64,000 bases of DNA from Ruminococcus sp. (lineage in GTDB: Bacteria > Bacillota_A > Clostridia > Oscillospirales > Ruminococcaceae), in assembly GCF_016283395.1 (NCBI RefSeq), contig NZ_JAEEMU010000033.1:62001-126000 (forward strand), read 5' to 3'. Within the stretch, counting starts at the first letter, position 1, and every line of letters begins with the position of its first letter. The notes beneath the pieces were generated by a model. That model saw nothing but the letters and a program-made list of their open reading frames with translations. It ran no database searches and was not told where the DNA came from. Positions 36,094 to 45,694 of the stretch are shown piece after piece. The position numbers and the translations under genes were made by a program.

Positions 36094-36119
36094 AAAAGCA
36101 GCCCCATGGGCTGCTTTTA
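36093..36119 (+). terminator. Terminator after the zinc-ribbon gene
   Basis: Arms AAAAGCAGCCC and GGGCTGCTTTT with a 3-base loop, beginning at the stop codon. Confidence 0.88.
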
Positions 36120-36128
36120 TTTTCGTGA

Positions 36129-36312
36129 TGTCGAGGACGCCGTCCCCTACAGTGTGTCATTTGGAGTTTATACGTAATTGACGGGCGAGCGGAACTCGCC
36201 CCTACATTTTGTTCATGTTATTTATTGCGTATGGCATACACGGACGCGCAATGCGCGTCCCTACAATTCATAATTCCGAATTTGGCTAACGGCTAAAGGC
36301 TAACGGCTTAGC
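36129..36312 (+). repeat. Three CCTACA palindromes and a 7-bp array reaching into a gene
   Basis: Palindromes at 36129-36151, 36181-36206 and 36241-36265, then GCT at 36285, 36292, 36299 and 36306 (period 7). The last array overlaps the 3' end of the flippase-like gene and encodes its final residues and stop. The palindrome block matches 25941-26078 in order and partly in spacer sequence. Confidence 0.8.
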
Positions 36313-37218
36313 TTTTGCGTATATCTTGCCGATGATGAATGCCGCTATATCTGCGCCTATAGATGCTATTCGCATAACAAGAACGAAAAGCACTATCCTG
36401 TCAGAAAATTTGTCTCCGCAGACAAAAAGCATTACTCCCTCGCGTATGCCGATACCGCCAGGAGCTCCCGGAGTAACAAAGCCGATTATCCATGCAGCCA
36501 TAAAAGCTCCTGTAAGAGTTATTAGTTCTGCCGTGTCTGCCTGAGGTATTATGAGCTTCAGACACACGAAATACATACACGCTGACACTAAATTCTGGAG
36601 CAGATAATAAAACGCTCCGCGCAGCAGCATAGCTCGGTTTTCCTTTGCAAAAGCCTTTGCATAGCGCGATATATATGCTTTGAACTTATCCTTGAATTTC
36701 AGTCTTAACAGAAGTATTATTATCGCAACAATAACTATTCCTATTATCGCATCAACTATCAGACTTCCCACGAACTGCGAAAATACTTCTGCAAGCATAC
36801 GTCTCAGAAGCACTACCGATATGACTCCCGTCCAGAACACGCAGAAAAGTATATCAAGCACTGTCGCGCAGGCTACGTCTACATGGCTTATATCCATATC
36901 CGATGCAAGCTGATTTCGTCCCACGTACTGGAATACATTGCCCGGGATGTACTTGTACAGATTTGACTGGGTATACACAGGCATCGCTGTCGAAAACGGT
37001 ATCTTTCGTCCCGAAAGCGATCTTGTGAAAACAAGCCACGGATAACAGGAGAATATGATTATCACTGTCGTTACGATCATACACAGGAAAAGTGCCGTCA
37101 GCACTCTGCCGTCACGGAACTGCGATATGCTTATATCCATGTCAAACAGCTTTTTTACCACAAAGGCAAGGGCTGCTATCATAACGACATTTCCGATAAT
37201 TTTTATGATCTTCTTCAT
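36286..37218 (-). CDS. YbhN/LPG-synthase-type membrane protein (flippase-like)
   Basis: 310 residues, about eight membrane helices. The motifs YKYIPGNVFQYVGR and FVTPGAPGGIGIREG mark the UPF0104 / lysylphosphatidylglycerol-synthase transmembrane family, whose members are thought to move or modify lipid-linked sugars. No C-terminal aminoacyl transferase domain is present. It is the last gene of the glycan operon and overlaps the preceding glycosyltransferase by 4 bases. The C-terminal KPLAFSR and the TAG stop are read from a 7-bp repeat array. Confidence 0.82.
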   Translation of the reverse strand: MKKIIKIIGNVVMIAALAFVVKKLFDMDISISQFRDGRVLTALFLCMIVTTVIIIFSCYPWLVFTRSLSGRKIPFSTAMPVYTQSNLYKYIPGNVFQYVGRNQLASDMDISHVDVACATVLDILFCVFWTGVISVVLLRRMLAEVFSQFVGSLIVDAIIGIVIVAIIILLLRLKFKDKFKAYISRYAKAFAKENRAMLLRGAFYYLLQNLVSACMYFVCLKLIIPQADTAELITLTGAFMAAWIIGFVTPGAPGGIGIREGVMLFVCGDKFSDRIVLFVLVMRIASIGADIAAFIIGKIYAKAKPLAFSR

Positions 37219-38303
37219 TTCTTACCTTTTCCCAGCATTTTTTCAAACAGTTCCACATACTTTGCGCATATGGACTTCCATGAATAGGTATCACGGGTAT
37301 AACGGCTGTATTCAGCCGCTTTTTTCCTGTATTCATCACGGTGTGCGCAGAGGTCTTTTACTCTCTCTGCGTACTGCTTTGCATTTCCGCTCTCCATTAT
37401 CCAGCCGTTTTTGCCGTCGATAACAGCATCGCGTATGCCCTCTATTCCCGAAGCGAATACAGCCAGACCTGCAAGACTTGCCTCAACTGCCACAAGTCCG
37501 AAGCCCTCCATATCGCCGTCAACATGGATATTAGGCATGATGAAAGCGTCTGCGTGAGTATATACCGAATTGAGCTCAGCTGTCTCGACTCTGCCAAGCA
37601 TCTTCACCTTGTCGCCGAGTCCGTACTTTTCGATACCCTCGGCTATAGTCTCACGGTCCTCTCCGTCACCGACTATGAGATACTTCACCTTTTCGTCTTT
37701 AAGCTCGGGCATTACATTGCGCACGAACCAGTCAACGCCCTTGCGCTTTACAAGTCTGCCTACGGTTATTATAACGGTATCGTCCTCGGATATGCCGTTT
37801 TTCCTGCATATCTCTGCGTAATCCGCACACTCGCCGCTGAACTGCTCTGTATCAACTCCGCAGTTTATAACGCAGGAACGCTTTCCGCCGCGCTTGCGGA
37901 AGGTCTCGTCAGTCTCGCGGCTGATAGAGATATACCTGTCGAATTTATTGTAGAAAAGCTTCAGATAAAGCTGATAGAGCTTGTTTTTGAAGGTGATGTC
38001 AAGTCCGAAAACATTTACAACTACCTTTTTACGCGGGTGGAAAAGCTTTGTAAAGAAGCCCACCGAGCTGAGAAGTGCGTCTCCCACAAAGACAACATCG
38101 TATTTGCCTGCCTTGAACACTGTTTTCAGCAGTGCATAAGGCAAAAACCATGCGAGATGCTTCTGGGACTTACCCAGTGAGATTATATCCGCATCTACCT
38201 TTGAGGGATCAAAATTATTGTAAAGATTATAGCTGAAATTCTCCATTCCGCCAACAGCCGGCGGATATTTTCTTGTGATATAAAGCAGCTTAATTTTCTT
38301 CAT
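37215..38303 (-). CDS. Glycosyltransferase family 4
   Basis: 362 residues from the ATG at 38303, which has GAGGAG upstream and overlaps the preceding gene by 14 bases. Two Rossmann-like domains (GT-B fold): acceptor domain opening with KLLYITRKYPPAVGGMEN, donor domain with TVGRLVKRKG and the nucleotide-sugar motif EGFGLVAVEA. Retaining enzyme expected to add one sugar to the lipid-linked glycan on the cytoplasmic side. Donor sugar unknown. Confidence 0.88.
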   Translation of the reverse strand: MKKIKLLYITRKYPPAVGGMENFSYNLYNNFDPSKVDADIISLGKSQKHLAWFLPYALLKTVFKAGKYDVVFVGDALLSSVGFFTKLFHPRKKVVVNVFGLDITFKNKLYQLYLKLFYNKFDRYISISRETDETFRKRGGKRSCVINCGVDTEQFSGECADYAEICRKNGISEDDTVIITVGRLVKRKGVDWFVRNVMPELKDEKVKYLIVGDGEDRETIAEGIEKYGLGDKVKMLGRVETAELNSVYTHADAFIMPNIHVDGDMEGFGLVAVEASLAGLAVFASGIEGIRDAVIDGKNGWIMESGNAKQYAERVKDLCAHRDEYRKKAAEYSRYTRDTYSWKSICAKYVELFEKMLGKGKK

Positions 38304-39261
38304 TCTTCTTCTCCTCGTCACTCTTGCCGCATTCCATTTTTCTTACTCTGTACTGAACGTCCTCAAGAAGCTTTCTGTTTGCTGAGATAGTGTCTCCGAG
38401 GAGTCCTATGGTAATGGTCTGGAAGCCCATCATTATGAGTATGGCTGTGAGGATAAGGGACTGGATATGTCCGCTGCCGTCGCCCATTGCCATGAGAATA
38501 AGGAAGCGCACACCAAGTATCGCGCCCAGAAACATGAGTAAAGATCCGATTGACATGAAGAATTTAAGAGGCTTGTACATAACGAAGGAACGTGTTATAA
38601 CTGTTGAAGAACGCTTCATGTAACGCCACATACTTGAGAAAAGTCTTGAAGGCCTTGTCTCGGGATTTGTCCTTATAGGCACTGATGTCATGGCAGTCTT
38701 GTTATTGCCTGCCTGTATTATAGTTTCAAGAGTGTAGGTATACTCATTGACAACGTTGAGTCTCAGTGCGGCATCACGTGAATATGCTCTGAAACCGCTG
38801 GGAGCGTCAGGGATATCAGTACCCGAGGCAACACGTACCACCCAGCTTCCGAGATGCTGGAACTTCTTCTTTTTCCACGAGAAATGCTCCGTTTCGTCAA
38901 TAGGTCTTTCACCGATAACTATATCGGCTTTCTGGTCCAGTATGGGGCGGACTATCTTTTCGATATCAGCTCCGCAGTACTGGTTGTCGGCGTCTGTATT
39001 CACTATGATATCTGCGCCGAGATGCAGGCAGGCATCTACACCTGCCATAAAGCCCTTTGCAAGTCCCTTGTTGCGCTTGAATGATACTATATGATGAAAG
39101 CCGAGCTCACGGGCTTTTGCCGCGGTATTGTCCTTGCTTCCGTCATTTATGATAAGGTACTCAATTGTGTCGATACCGTCGATATGTCTGGGCAGGTCGT
39201 TGTAAGCAAGCTCCAGCGTTTCCTCCTCGTTATAGCATGGTATCTGTATGATAAGCTTCAT
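38290..39261 (-). CDS. Glycosyltransferase family 2, polyprenyl-phosphate type
   Basis: 323 residues from the ATG at 39261 (AGAAAGGA upstream; an in-frame TTG at 39282 overlaps the previous gene and has no site). GT-A fold with PCYNEEETL, a DxD motif in NTDADNQY and APSGFRAYSRDA. Two membrane helices near 235-300 and a charged tail. This resembles DPM1/GtrB enzymes that load a sugar on polyprenyl phosphate, which would feed the neighbouring GT-C-like enzyme. Confidence 0.88.
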   Translation of the reverse strand: MKLIIQIPCYNEEETLELAYNDLPRHIDGIDTIEYLIINDGSKDNTAAKARELGFHHIVSFKRNKGLAKGFMAGVDACLHLGADIIVNTDADNQYCGADIEKIVRPILDQKADIVIGERPIDETEHFSWKKKKFQHLGSWVVRVASGTDIPDAPSGFRAYSRDAALRLNVVNEYTYTLETIIQAGNNKTAMTSVPIRTNPETRPSRLFSSMWRYMKRSSTVITRSFVMYKPLKFFMSIGSLLMFLGAILGVRFLILMAMGDGSGHIQSLILTAILIMMGFQTITIGLLGDTISANRKLLEDVQYRVRKMECGKSDEEKKNEEN

Positions 39262-39278
39262 ATTTACATTCCTTTCTA

Positions 39279-41747
39279 TCAAGTTGCAAGTGAAAAGCGC
39301 ACCGACTGTATAGCTATTCCAAGCTGACGGTCGTCAACAGGATTTGACACAGAAGCACTCCACAGCGGACTCTGTATCTCAAGGATATTTTCTCCGTCCT
39401 CTATCTGCTCACTGTCCACCTCAAAGTGGAGCGGCTGTCCGTTATTCTCGGGAGTTATAGCTTCTGTTCCTATCTTCTCGCCGTTCATAAGGAGAGTTAC
39501 CTCCACGCGGTCTGTTCCCATTTTATCAAGAGGAAGTCCGCAGCCGAATTCCATGGTAATATCGTAATCCCCGGGGTAAAGTCCACATTCTATCTGTGCC
39601 TTTTCACTGTCTGTCCAGCAGAAATAGCTTTCAAGCTGTGACACGCCGCTCATCTTTGTATAGTCCCCTGCGGCAGTATACATAAAGCGGTATTTATCAT
39701 AGGAATATATCCTTATATCCTCTTCTGTTACCCAGAAACTGCGCGAAAGCGGAACAAGTCTGCCTGTATTTATTCCGTCGTCCTCTATATGATGAAGCTT
39801 GTTGGAATAAACTGAGGAATAATCCTCATTATCAAGTGAAAGCTCCGTGATAACGATAACTCTGCCGTATCTTGCAGCAAGTCTGTCTATCTGCTCTGCA
39901 TCGTCCCTGTTTTCGGGAACAACTGCTGCACCTGTCATACTCTTTACAGGCAGCCATAATCTTGAAGCATATGTGGGAGAGATGACCACACAGTCGTCCT
40001 TGTCCACGAAATCCGCAATGTCCTCGATAATGCTCCATTCCATGCGTGTATCGTCCTTATTGAGCATGAGATATCCGTCAAAACGGGCAAGATACATAAG
40101 TCCGAGAGCTGTTGCAGGTACAAGTACCTTTCCGCCTGCACGGTCAAGTGCGGCAACACTGAATATAACAGCGACAGGTATGAAAGGTGTGAGATAGCGG
40201 GAGTAATAGTAGAAGTACTGGATATCATATCTCAGGAATGAGGAATAAACCAGTATGCAATAGAAGAACATGATGAAAAGCACGAGCCTTGACTGACGCT
40301 CTGCGAAGTATTTTGCATAGATAACTGCAAATATCATTCCGAGAGGCATGAGAACAAGTCCTGCATTGCCTGCAAATCCCCATAATGCAAGGTGATTTGC
40401 TTCTTTCCAGCTGCTGTACTTCATGAATGCCCTTGCTATGATGTACGCGGTCGGCAGTATCACCATAAGGCGGAGAAGCAGTATAAAGCCCTTTGAAAGT
40501 GCCGCATCACGGGTGAATTTGATGCTGCTGAAATCCTCTTTCGTGCGCTTCTTCACTATGAATATAAACAGTAACACAGCCACGGCTGCTCCTGCCGACA
40601 GTGCGGAAACTATCACGTTGATATTGTTGACGCCTATGCCGCCTACAAATACAGGGCTGTAGTTGTTCATGGTGTAGAAAGGCTGTATCTGCCTCATCAT
40701 AAAGTAGCTTGCAAGATAGCCGAGTATCGTCACAGGCATGAGCACTGCGTACTGACGGTCTCTTGTGAAAACGTACATTCCGCCGTATATCAGCACGAAC
40801 ATTGGGAGCATAGTGTATATGGAAACATGATAGCAGCCGAATACCGCTATTGGTATCACCGACAGCCATTTGTGCTTAGGATCGTCATCATCTGTCATAA
40901 AGTAAAGGAATGTGACAGGTATAAGTGTCAGGAGCATCTCTGTCAGTGAAGCCTTTGCTGCCCATATTATAACAGGTGCGAAAGCAGCTGCTGCACAGGC
41001 GCAGGCAGAAGCCACAGGCTTCAGCTTTAAATTGCGGCATATGAAGTAAACAATGAATATGAGGCATATGAAAAGCAGAGTCTCAAAGCCCTGCATACTG
41101 CTCATGCCGAATATAGTGCCCCACATGGCAAGAAGTGCGGAATATGTGGGTATACCATGGATAATTCCCGATACAGGACTCACGTTCCTGTCGTATACAG
41201 TGTCGGGATAATCCTCATCGGGGACGTCATAGCCGCTCAGATCATTCATTACGGCATTTTCAAACTGTTCGCGCTCTTCATCGGTGTCAAGGTCGTGGTA
41301 CTCGGAAATGTCCTTCTGGCGCTTGGTATCGCCGTTCATAAAGAGTATAGCCTGTGTCTGGTATACGCCCTGATCCTGCCCCATGCCGAAATACTCGTTT
41401 TTCTGAGAAACGAAGGGTACGGAAAGGATACATACTATGATCGGGATAAGCATATCTTTCAGTGAAAAGTCATTCTTGAAGATATGCCGCCACCTGAACG
41501 GCTTGCTTCTGCGCAGGAACAGCACAAGCAGCATTACAACTGCGCTTATCGCCAGTGCTCCGCAGCCTGCACGGTAAATGGTATACTTGTCGATGACGAA
41601 GAGTCCCATGCTGGCAAAAATATGAGCAAAGAACCACATAACGACACCCATTACCACTCCCTCGATGATATTCTTTTTCCTGAACCATATTACAGCACTC
41701 AGCACGGAGAATACAACTCCGACAAAGCAGACCGCAGTTAACAGCAT
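39279..41747 (-). CDS. Large membrane protein, GT-C-like glycosyltransferase
   Basis: 822 residues. About a dozen membrane helices in the first 560 residues with a long early outside loop (after FVSQKNEYFGMGQDQGVY, with acidic residues typical of GT-C loops), then a soluble C-terminal part of about 260 residues ending in a beta-sandwich-like segment (VEVTLLMNGEKIG). It probably uses a lipid-linked sugar, perhaps made by the adjacent GT2, to decorate the glycan outside the membrane. I do not recognise the exact family. Confidence 0.7.
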   Translation of the reverse strand: MLLTAVCFVGVVFSVLSAVIWFRKKNIIEGVVMGVVMWFFAHIFASMGLFVIDKYTIYRAGCGALAISAVVMLLVLFLRRSKPFRWRHIFKNDFSLKDMLIPIIVCILSVPFVSQKNEYFGMGQDQGVYQTQAILFMNGDTKRQKDISEYHDLDTDEEREQFENAVMNDLSGYDVPDEDYPDTVYDRNVSPVSGIIHGIPTYSALLAMWGTIFGMSSMQGFETLLFICLIFIVYFICRNLKLKPVASACACAAAAFAPVIIWAAKASLTEMLLTLIPVTFLYFMTDDDDPKHKWLSVIPIAVFGCYHVSIYTMLPMFVLIYGGMYVFTRDRQYAVLMPVTILGYLASYFMMRQIQPFYTMNNYSPVFVGGIGVNNINVIVSALSAGAAVAVLLFIFIVKKRTKEDFSSIKFTRDAALSKGFILLLRLMVILPTAYIIARAFMKYSSWKEANHLALWGFAGNAGLVLMPLGMIFAVIYAKYFAERQSRLVLFIMFFYCILVYSSFLRYDIQYFYYYSRYLTPFIPVAVIFSVAALDRAGGKVLVPATALGLMYLARFDGYLMLNKDDTRMEWSIIEDIADFVDKDDCVVISPTYASRLWLPVKSMTGAAVVPENRDDAEQIDRLAARYGRVIVITELSLDNEDYSSVYSNKLHHIEDDGINTGRLVPLSRSFWVTEEDIRIYSYDKYRFMYTAAGDYTKMSGVSQLESYFCWTDSEKAQIECGLYPGDYDITMEFGCGLPLDKMGTDRVEVTLLMNGEKIGTEAITPENNGQPLHFEVDSEQIEDGENILEIQSPLWSASVSNPVDDRQLGIAIQSVRFSLAT

Positions 41748-41756
41748 TATTTACCC

Positions 41757-42935
41757 TCACTCCTTGCAGATTTTATTGATAAGATCGCTGAAATTACGCA
41801 TTATTACTTCCCAGCGGTAATTCTTTTCAACATATGCTTCCGCATTTTTGCGAAGCTGTGCATATTCCGCATCGTGGGAGAATATATAGTCGATTATTCC
41901 TTCAAACTCAAAATAGTTCATATAGTAAAGTCCGCCGTTGCTCTTTATGCAGTGACCTTTCAGTACTTCGCATATGCCGTTTACGATAACAGGCACGGAA
42001 AGGGTCATTGCTTCAAGGACGGATATGGACAGGCTTTCGAATTTTGACGGAAGTATAAGGCATTTCGCACCTGATATACCGCTGAACTTATCCTCTTCAC
42101 TTACAAAGCCGAGACTGATTATGTCCTTGTGCTTTGGTATCTCGCACACAGGCTTGCCCATAAGTACAAGTTTAAGCTGACTTTCGGGACGGCGTTTCTT
42201 GTATTCAAGGAAGTATTTGAACATTGTGGGGCAGTCCTTGCCCTCGTCGATACGTCCAACATATATGATGTAATCGCCGTCTATGCCGAATTTGCTGCGG
42301 AAGCCTGCTTCATCAGGCTCGCAGGGCACTTCAACTCCCGTACCCATTACGCGGCAGGGTATGTTTTCGCAGTGGAAAAGTCCCTGCACAAGTGCCTTTT
42401 CCTCATCGGTAAGGAATACATATGCCTTGGGCAGATTGAAGAAAGTCTCATATGTCTTGAAGTGGATAAAGGGCTCTTCGTGGGCAGTAGGTATAAATAT
42501 AGCTTTATCGGCAACCTCGGGAAGTCCCTTTACTGTAAGGTAGTAAAGATAGGTAACGAATATGAATGCATCATATTTGTCTTTGCTTTCGCGGATATAA
42601 TTTATTGCCGCAGGTGAATAAGGTCCCTGTTTCTCGAACCATACCGCCTCTGTTTCAACGTTATAATTGCCTTCTCTGAGGTACTTTCCGTTGAAATCAT
42701 TGAAATCCTTTGCTCTCTGCTTCTCAACAGGAAAACGGAGAACTCTTACGCCGTTTATCTCTTCCTCATCGGCTGTATAATGGTTCTCCCATGTGGTGTA
42801 TTCAAGGGCTTTTGTGGTTATTACATCGACCTGGAATTCCCCAGTGAGACGCTCCGCAATAAGACGGGTATAATACTCAGAGCCGCCGTTGACTTCAAAT
42901 CCGTATCTCTGATTGACAAGTGCTATCCTTTTCAT
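41757..42935 (-). CDS. Glycosyltransferase family 4
   Basis: 392 residues, GT-B fold. Acceptor domain opens with ALVNQRYGFEVNGGSEYY; donor domain has YVGRIDEGKD and the motif FESLSISVLEA. It is a clear relative of the next gene upstream (shared GGLYYMNYFEFEG / GGLYFGDYFEFEG segment), so the pair probably arose by duplication. Expected to work in the cytoplasm on the lipid-linked glycan. Confidence 0.88.
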   Translation of the reverse strand: MKRIALVNQRYGFEVNGGSEYYTRLIAERLTGEFQVDVITTKALEYTTWENHYTADEEEINGVRVLRFPVEKQRAKDFNDFNGKYLREGNYNVETEAVWFEKQGPYSPAAINYIRESKDKYDAFIFVTYLYYLTVKGLPEVADKAIFIPTAHEEPFIHFKTYETFFNLPKAYVFLTDEEKALVQGLFHCENIPCRVMGTGVEVPCEPDEAGFRSKFGIDGDYIIYVGRIDEGKDCPTMFKYFLEYKKRRPESQLKLVLMGKPVCEIPKHKDIISLGFVSEEDKFSGISGAKCLILPSKFESLSISVLEAMTLSVPVIVNGICEVLKGHCIKSNGGLYYMNYFEFEGIIDYIFSHDAEYAQLRKNAEAYVEKNYRWEVIMRNFSDLINKICKE

Positions 42936-44143
42936 TATTCCTTATCTCCACTAACTTCTCTGAAAAACTTCATGTATTTATCAACGATAACGTCCCATGC
43001 AAAATTGCTGCGGACGTAGTTCCTGCCGTTTTCACCCATCTGTGCAGCTTTTTCCTTGTTATTGAGGAACCAGTCGGTGCAGCCCTCAAACTCGAAATAA
43101 TCGCCGAAATAAAGTCCGCCGTTGGACTCGGAAGCGAAATTCCGCGTTACCGCACAGCCGCTGTGTACAAGTACAGGTCTGCCGCAGAGCCAGCTTTCCA
43201 TGATTACAAGTGAAAAGCTCTCGTTTTTCGAGGGCTGGCACAGGAATTCGGCAGCCGCCTGAGCGTTGTACTTGTCCTGCAAGTCGATGAAGCCTAAGTC
43301 TATGATGCGCTTCTGCTTTACAAGCTCTGAGGGCAGCTCTATATTGCCGCCGCCTATGAGCATGAGTTTAAGGTCGGTATCACGGCGTTTTACGTACTCG
43401 GAGAAATACTTCACAAGGGTGTGGACGTTCTTTCCCTCGTCCTTGCGTCCTGCGTATATTATGAAAGGACTGTCTATGTCGAATTTCTTACGGAAATCAT
43501 CTGCATCGGGAACTATGCCCGTATCCATGCCTATGCCCATGACTATGGTCTTTGTGCCACTCTGTGAGAAGCCGAAAAGTCTCTCCGCCAGCTCCGCCTC
43601 GGGACGGGCATTGAATATCATGCCTGCTGTCTGAGGGAAAAGCTCCTTGTAGCGGCTTATATAAGCATAAGCCTCGTCATGGAAGCAGGGTATGAACACC
43701 GACTTCTTCGGGAAGAGCTTTGCGCCGTTGTAGGAGGTACAGAGCAGATAGGGTATGAACACGAACAGTGAGTACTCCTCATTGTGCTCTTTCATATAGT
43801 TGTAGAGCTGAGGGCAGTTCACCATTTCTGACAGGAAGATATCCTCCTCCGCAGGTATAATGCGGTGTCCCTTCATAAGCTTGGCGTTAACTGCGTCAAA
43901 AGCCGCTCTGTCGCGCTTTTCAACCTTGAAACGCCTTACTGTTATGCCTTTTGAGGTCTTATCGATGCCCTCTTTGTTGAAATTTTCGCTCCAGTCCGAG
44001 CCTGCGTCCTTTATGCAGGTGGACAGTATCTCAAGCTCCACTCCCGCTTCATGGAGGTGGTCAGTTACCTCGCGGAGCTCCATTTCCGCTCCGCCTGGGA
44101 TATTCTCTCCGTACCACGGGATCACAAATCCAATTTTTTTCAT
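42935..44143 (-). CDS. Glycosyltransferase family 4
   Basis: 402 residues from the ATG at 44143, which has AAGGAT upstream and leaves 10 bases after the previous stop; a start at 44173 would overlap that gene. GT-B fold, opening KKIGFVIPWYGENIPGGAE, donor-domain YAGRKDEGKN and NESFSLVIMES. Stop and start are shared with the following gene (TAATG), so translation is coupled. Similar to the 41757-42935 enzyme. Confidence 0.88.
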   Translation of the reverse strand: MKKIGFVIPWYGENIPGGAEMELREVTDHLHEAGVELEILSTCIKDAGSDWSENFNKEGIDKTSKGITVRRFKVEKRDRAAFDAVNAKLMKGHRIIPAEEDIFLSEMVNCPQLYNYMKEHNEEYSLFVFIPYLLCTSYNGAKLFPKKSVFIPCFHDEAYAYISRYKELFPQTAGMIFNARPEAELAERLFGFSQSGTKTIVMGIGMDTGIVPDADDFRKKFDIDSPFIIYAGRKDEGKNVHTLVKYFSEYVKRRDTDLKLMLIGGGNIELPSELVKQKRIIDLGFIDLQDKYNAQAAAEFLCQPSKNESFSLVIMESWLCGRPVLVHSGCAVTRNFASESNGGLYFGDYFEFEGCTDWFLNNKEKAAQMGENGRNYVRSNFAWDVIVDKYMKFFREVSGDKE

Positions 44144-44153
44144 TTCAGTATCC

Positions 44154-45236
44154 TTATTTGGAAGCTGTGCCATCGATAAAGGCTTTCAGCTTTGTCTCGA
44201 AAATATTGCTCAATCTATCGTAGGAGAAGTACTCCAGACGCTTGCGCTGCCCCTCGATTACGCTCTCGCGGAGCTTGTCATCGGTGAGGAGCCTTTCCAT
44301 AACCGCCGCAGTGAACACGGGATCGTTATCGTCAAGGAGTATGCCGCTGCCGCCGAGTGTCTCACCGATAGCGCTGGTATTGTATGCGATTATCGGCACT
44401 CCGAAGAACATGGACTCAACCAGCGGTACGCACAGTCCCTCATGCTCGCTCATGCATAGAAAAGCGTCGGCAACGTGATAATAAGCCAGTATCTTGCTGA
44501 ACTTTATATGTCCCGTAAAGATAACGTCGTCGGAAAGTCCCAGAGCGTTAACGTACTTCACAAGGCGTTCGTTGTAGTTCTCCATACCGTTTGCCGAGCC
44601 TACAAGTATAAGTCTCGAATCCGGGTTAAGCTTCCTGTAGCAGGCATAGGCACGGATAACGTTCTCCTGCCGCTTGTTGGGAGCTATTCTTCCCACGAAT
44701 ATGATATTCTTTTTGCCGTCGCGGTACTTCTTCATAGTCGCATCGTCAGGAGCCTGCTTGTAGTCATCAAACTTGGTCAGTGACGGGCTTACGTCTATAT
44801 TGCAGGTATAACCCATTCTGATGAGCTCCGACTTGTTGTACTCCGAAACTGCAAGAACGTAGTCCATTTTGCCGCGGAGGTACTCAACGCCCTTGTAGCC
44901 GTACTCGGTAAGCTGTGTTGCCGAAGCACTGTAGGGACGGAAGAATTCAGGAGGCGTGATGTTATGATATATCATCACCCTGCGGCAGTTATAGCTGTCT
45001 ATCTTAAAGGAAAGATCCGTGCCTGTGGACTTGTGATATATGAGCACGTCGTCCTTTTTCAGATCGCGGAGCTTGTCAGCCTTTATGGCTGTGCCCTCGG
45101 GAAGTCTCTTGTCTATATTCTCGGCATAAATGTCCGTCGAATAGCCCATTTTGCCGATTATTTCCTTCAGCCACAGGGCGTCGTTGCCTACGCCGTCGCC
45201 GAATGAGAGTGTGGGAAGAAGCTGAACTACACGCAT
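44154..45236 (-). CDS. Glycosyltransferase family 4
   Basis: 360 residues, GT-B fold. Opens with RVVQLLPTLSFGDGVGND, donor-domain FVGRIAPNKRQ and the motif EGLCVPLVES. This N-terminal pattern, with FGDGVGND, resembles enzymes that work on growing wall or O-antigen-type chains. Start overlaps the stop of the coiled-coil gene by one base. Confidence 0.88.
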   Translation of the reverse strand: MRVVQLLPTLSFGDGVGNDALWLKEIIGKMGYSTDIYAENIDKRLPEGTAIKADKLRDLKKDDVLIYHKSTGTDLSFKIDSYNCRRVMIYHNITPPEFFRPYSASATQLTEYGYKGVEYLRGKMDYVLAVSEYNKSELIRMGYTCNIDVSPSLTKFDDYKQAPDDATMKKYRDGKKNIIFVGRIAPNKRQENVIRAYACYRKLNPDSRLILVGSANGMENYNERLVKYVNALGLSDDVIFTGHIKFSKILAYYHVADAFLCMSEHEGLCVPLVESMFFGVPIIAYNTSAIGETLGGSGILLDDNDPVFTAAVMERLLTDDKLRESVIEGQRKRLEYFSYDRLSNIFETKLKAFIDGTASK

Positions 45237-45691
45237 TATACATTCTCCCCTGAAAGCCTGCTGCGAAGCTCGTTGTTCTCGCGTTCAAGCTTGTCAAGAC
45301 GGATAAGGAGCTCCTTATTCGCAAGCTCAAGAGTCTCTACTCTGCCGCTGAGGTCAGAGGATTTGCTGTCAGCCAAAGACTTCATAACAGTAACTGCATT
45401 TGCATTGAAGTCGTTCTGCTCAAATACTACAGGCTCTACGTAGAACTTTACCATTTTGCGTATAACCTTCTTGATGAATACCTTTACAGGATTGCCTTTG
45501 AGCTCCTTGTAGGGCTGTATATAGTAATGAGAAGTGATATAATCAAGAGCATCGGGAAGTGAACTGCCCTGTGCTGTCTTTTTATATGGCACATCTTCAA
45601 AGCTGAGCATATCCGCAGTAAGTCCCTGATCCTTTATTTTCTGCTTTATCTCAGCCATTATATCTTCTATATTTATCTTTTCGTTTTCCAT
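45236..45691 (-). CDS. Small coiled-coil protein of the glycan operon
   Basis: 151 residues, no membrane helix or signal. The start (INIEDIMAEIKQKI) is helical, the middle holds a basic VKVFIKKVIRKMVKF segment that may touch the membrane, and residues about 110-150 form a heptad coiled coil (ETLELANKELLIRL, then NNELRSRL). I know no family. It lies between the methyltransferase and a GT4 gene with gaps of 3 and -1 bases, so it is surely co-translated. A scaffold or length-measuring partner for the methyltransferase is a reasonable guess. Confidence 0.7.
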   Translation of the reverse strand: MENEKINIEDIMAEIKQKIKDQGLTADMLSFEDVPYKKTAQGSSLPDALDYITSHYYIQPYKELKGNPVKVFIKKVIRKMVKFYVEPVVFEQNDFNANAVTVMKSLADSKSSDLSGRVETLELANKELLIRLDKLERENNELRSRLSGENV

Positions 45692-45694
45692 GAT

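Noticed and set aside
35854..36119. Complete IS1595 element
   Set aside because: Only a ribbon-like N-terminal domain is present, without catalytic domain or terminal inverted repeats.
37341..38180. Plus-strand open frame of 279 codons
   Set aside because: It is antisense to a clear GT4 gene and its translation shows no domain; a shadow of the minus-strand codon pattern.
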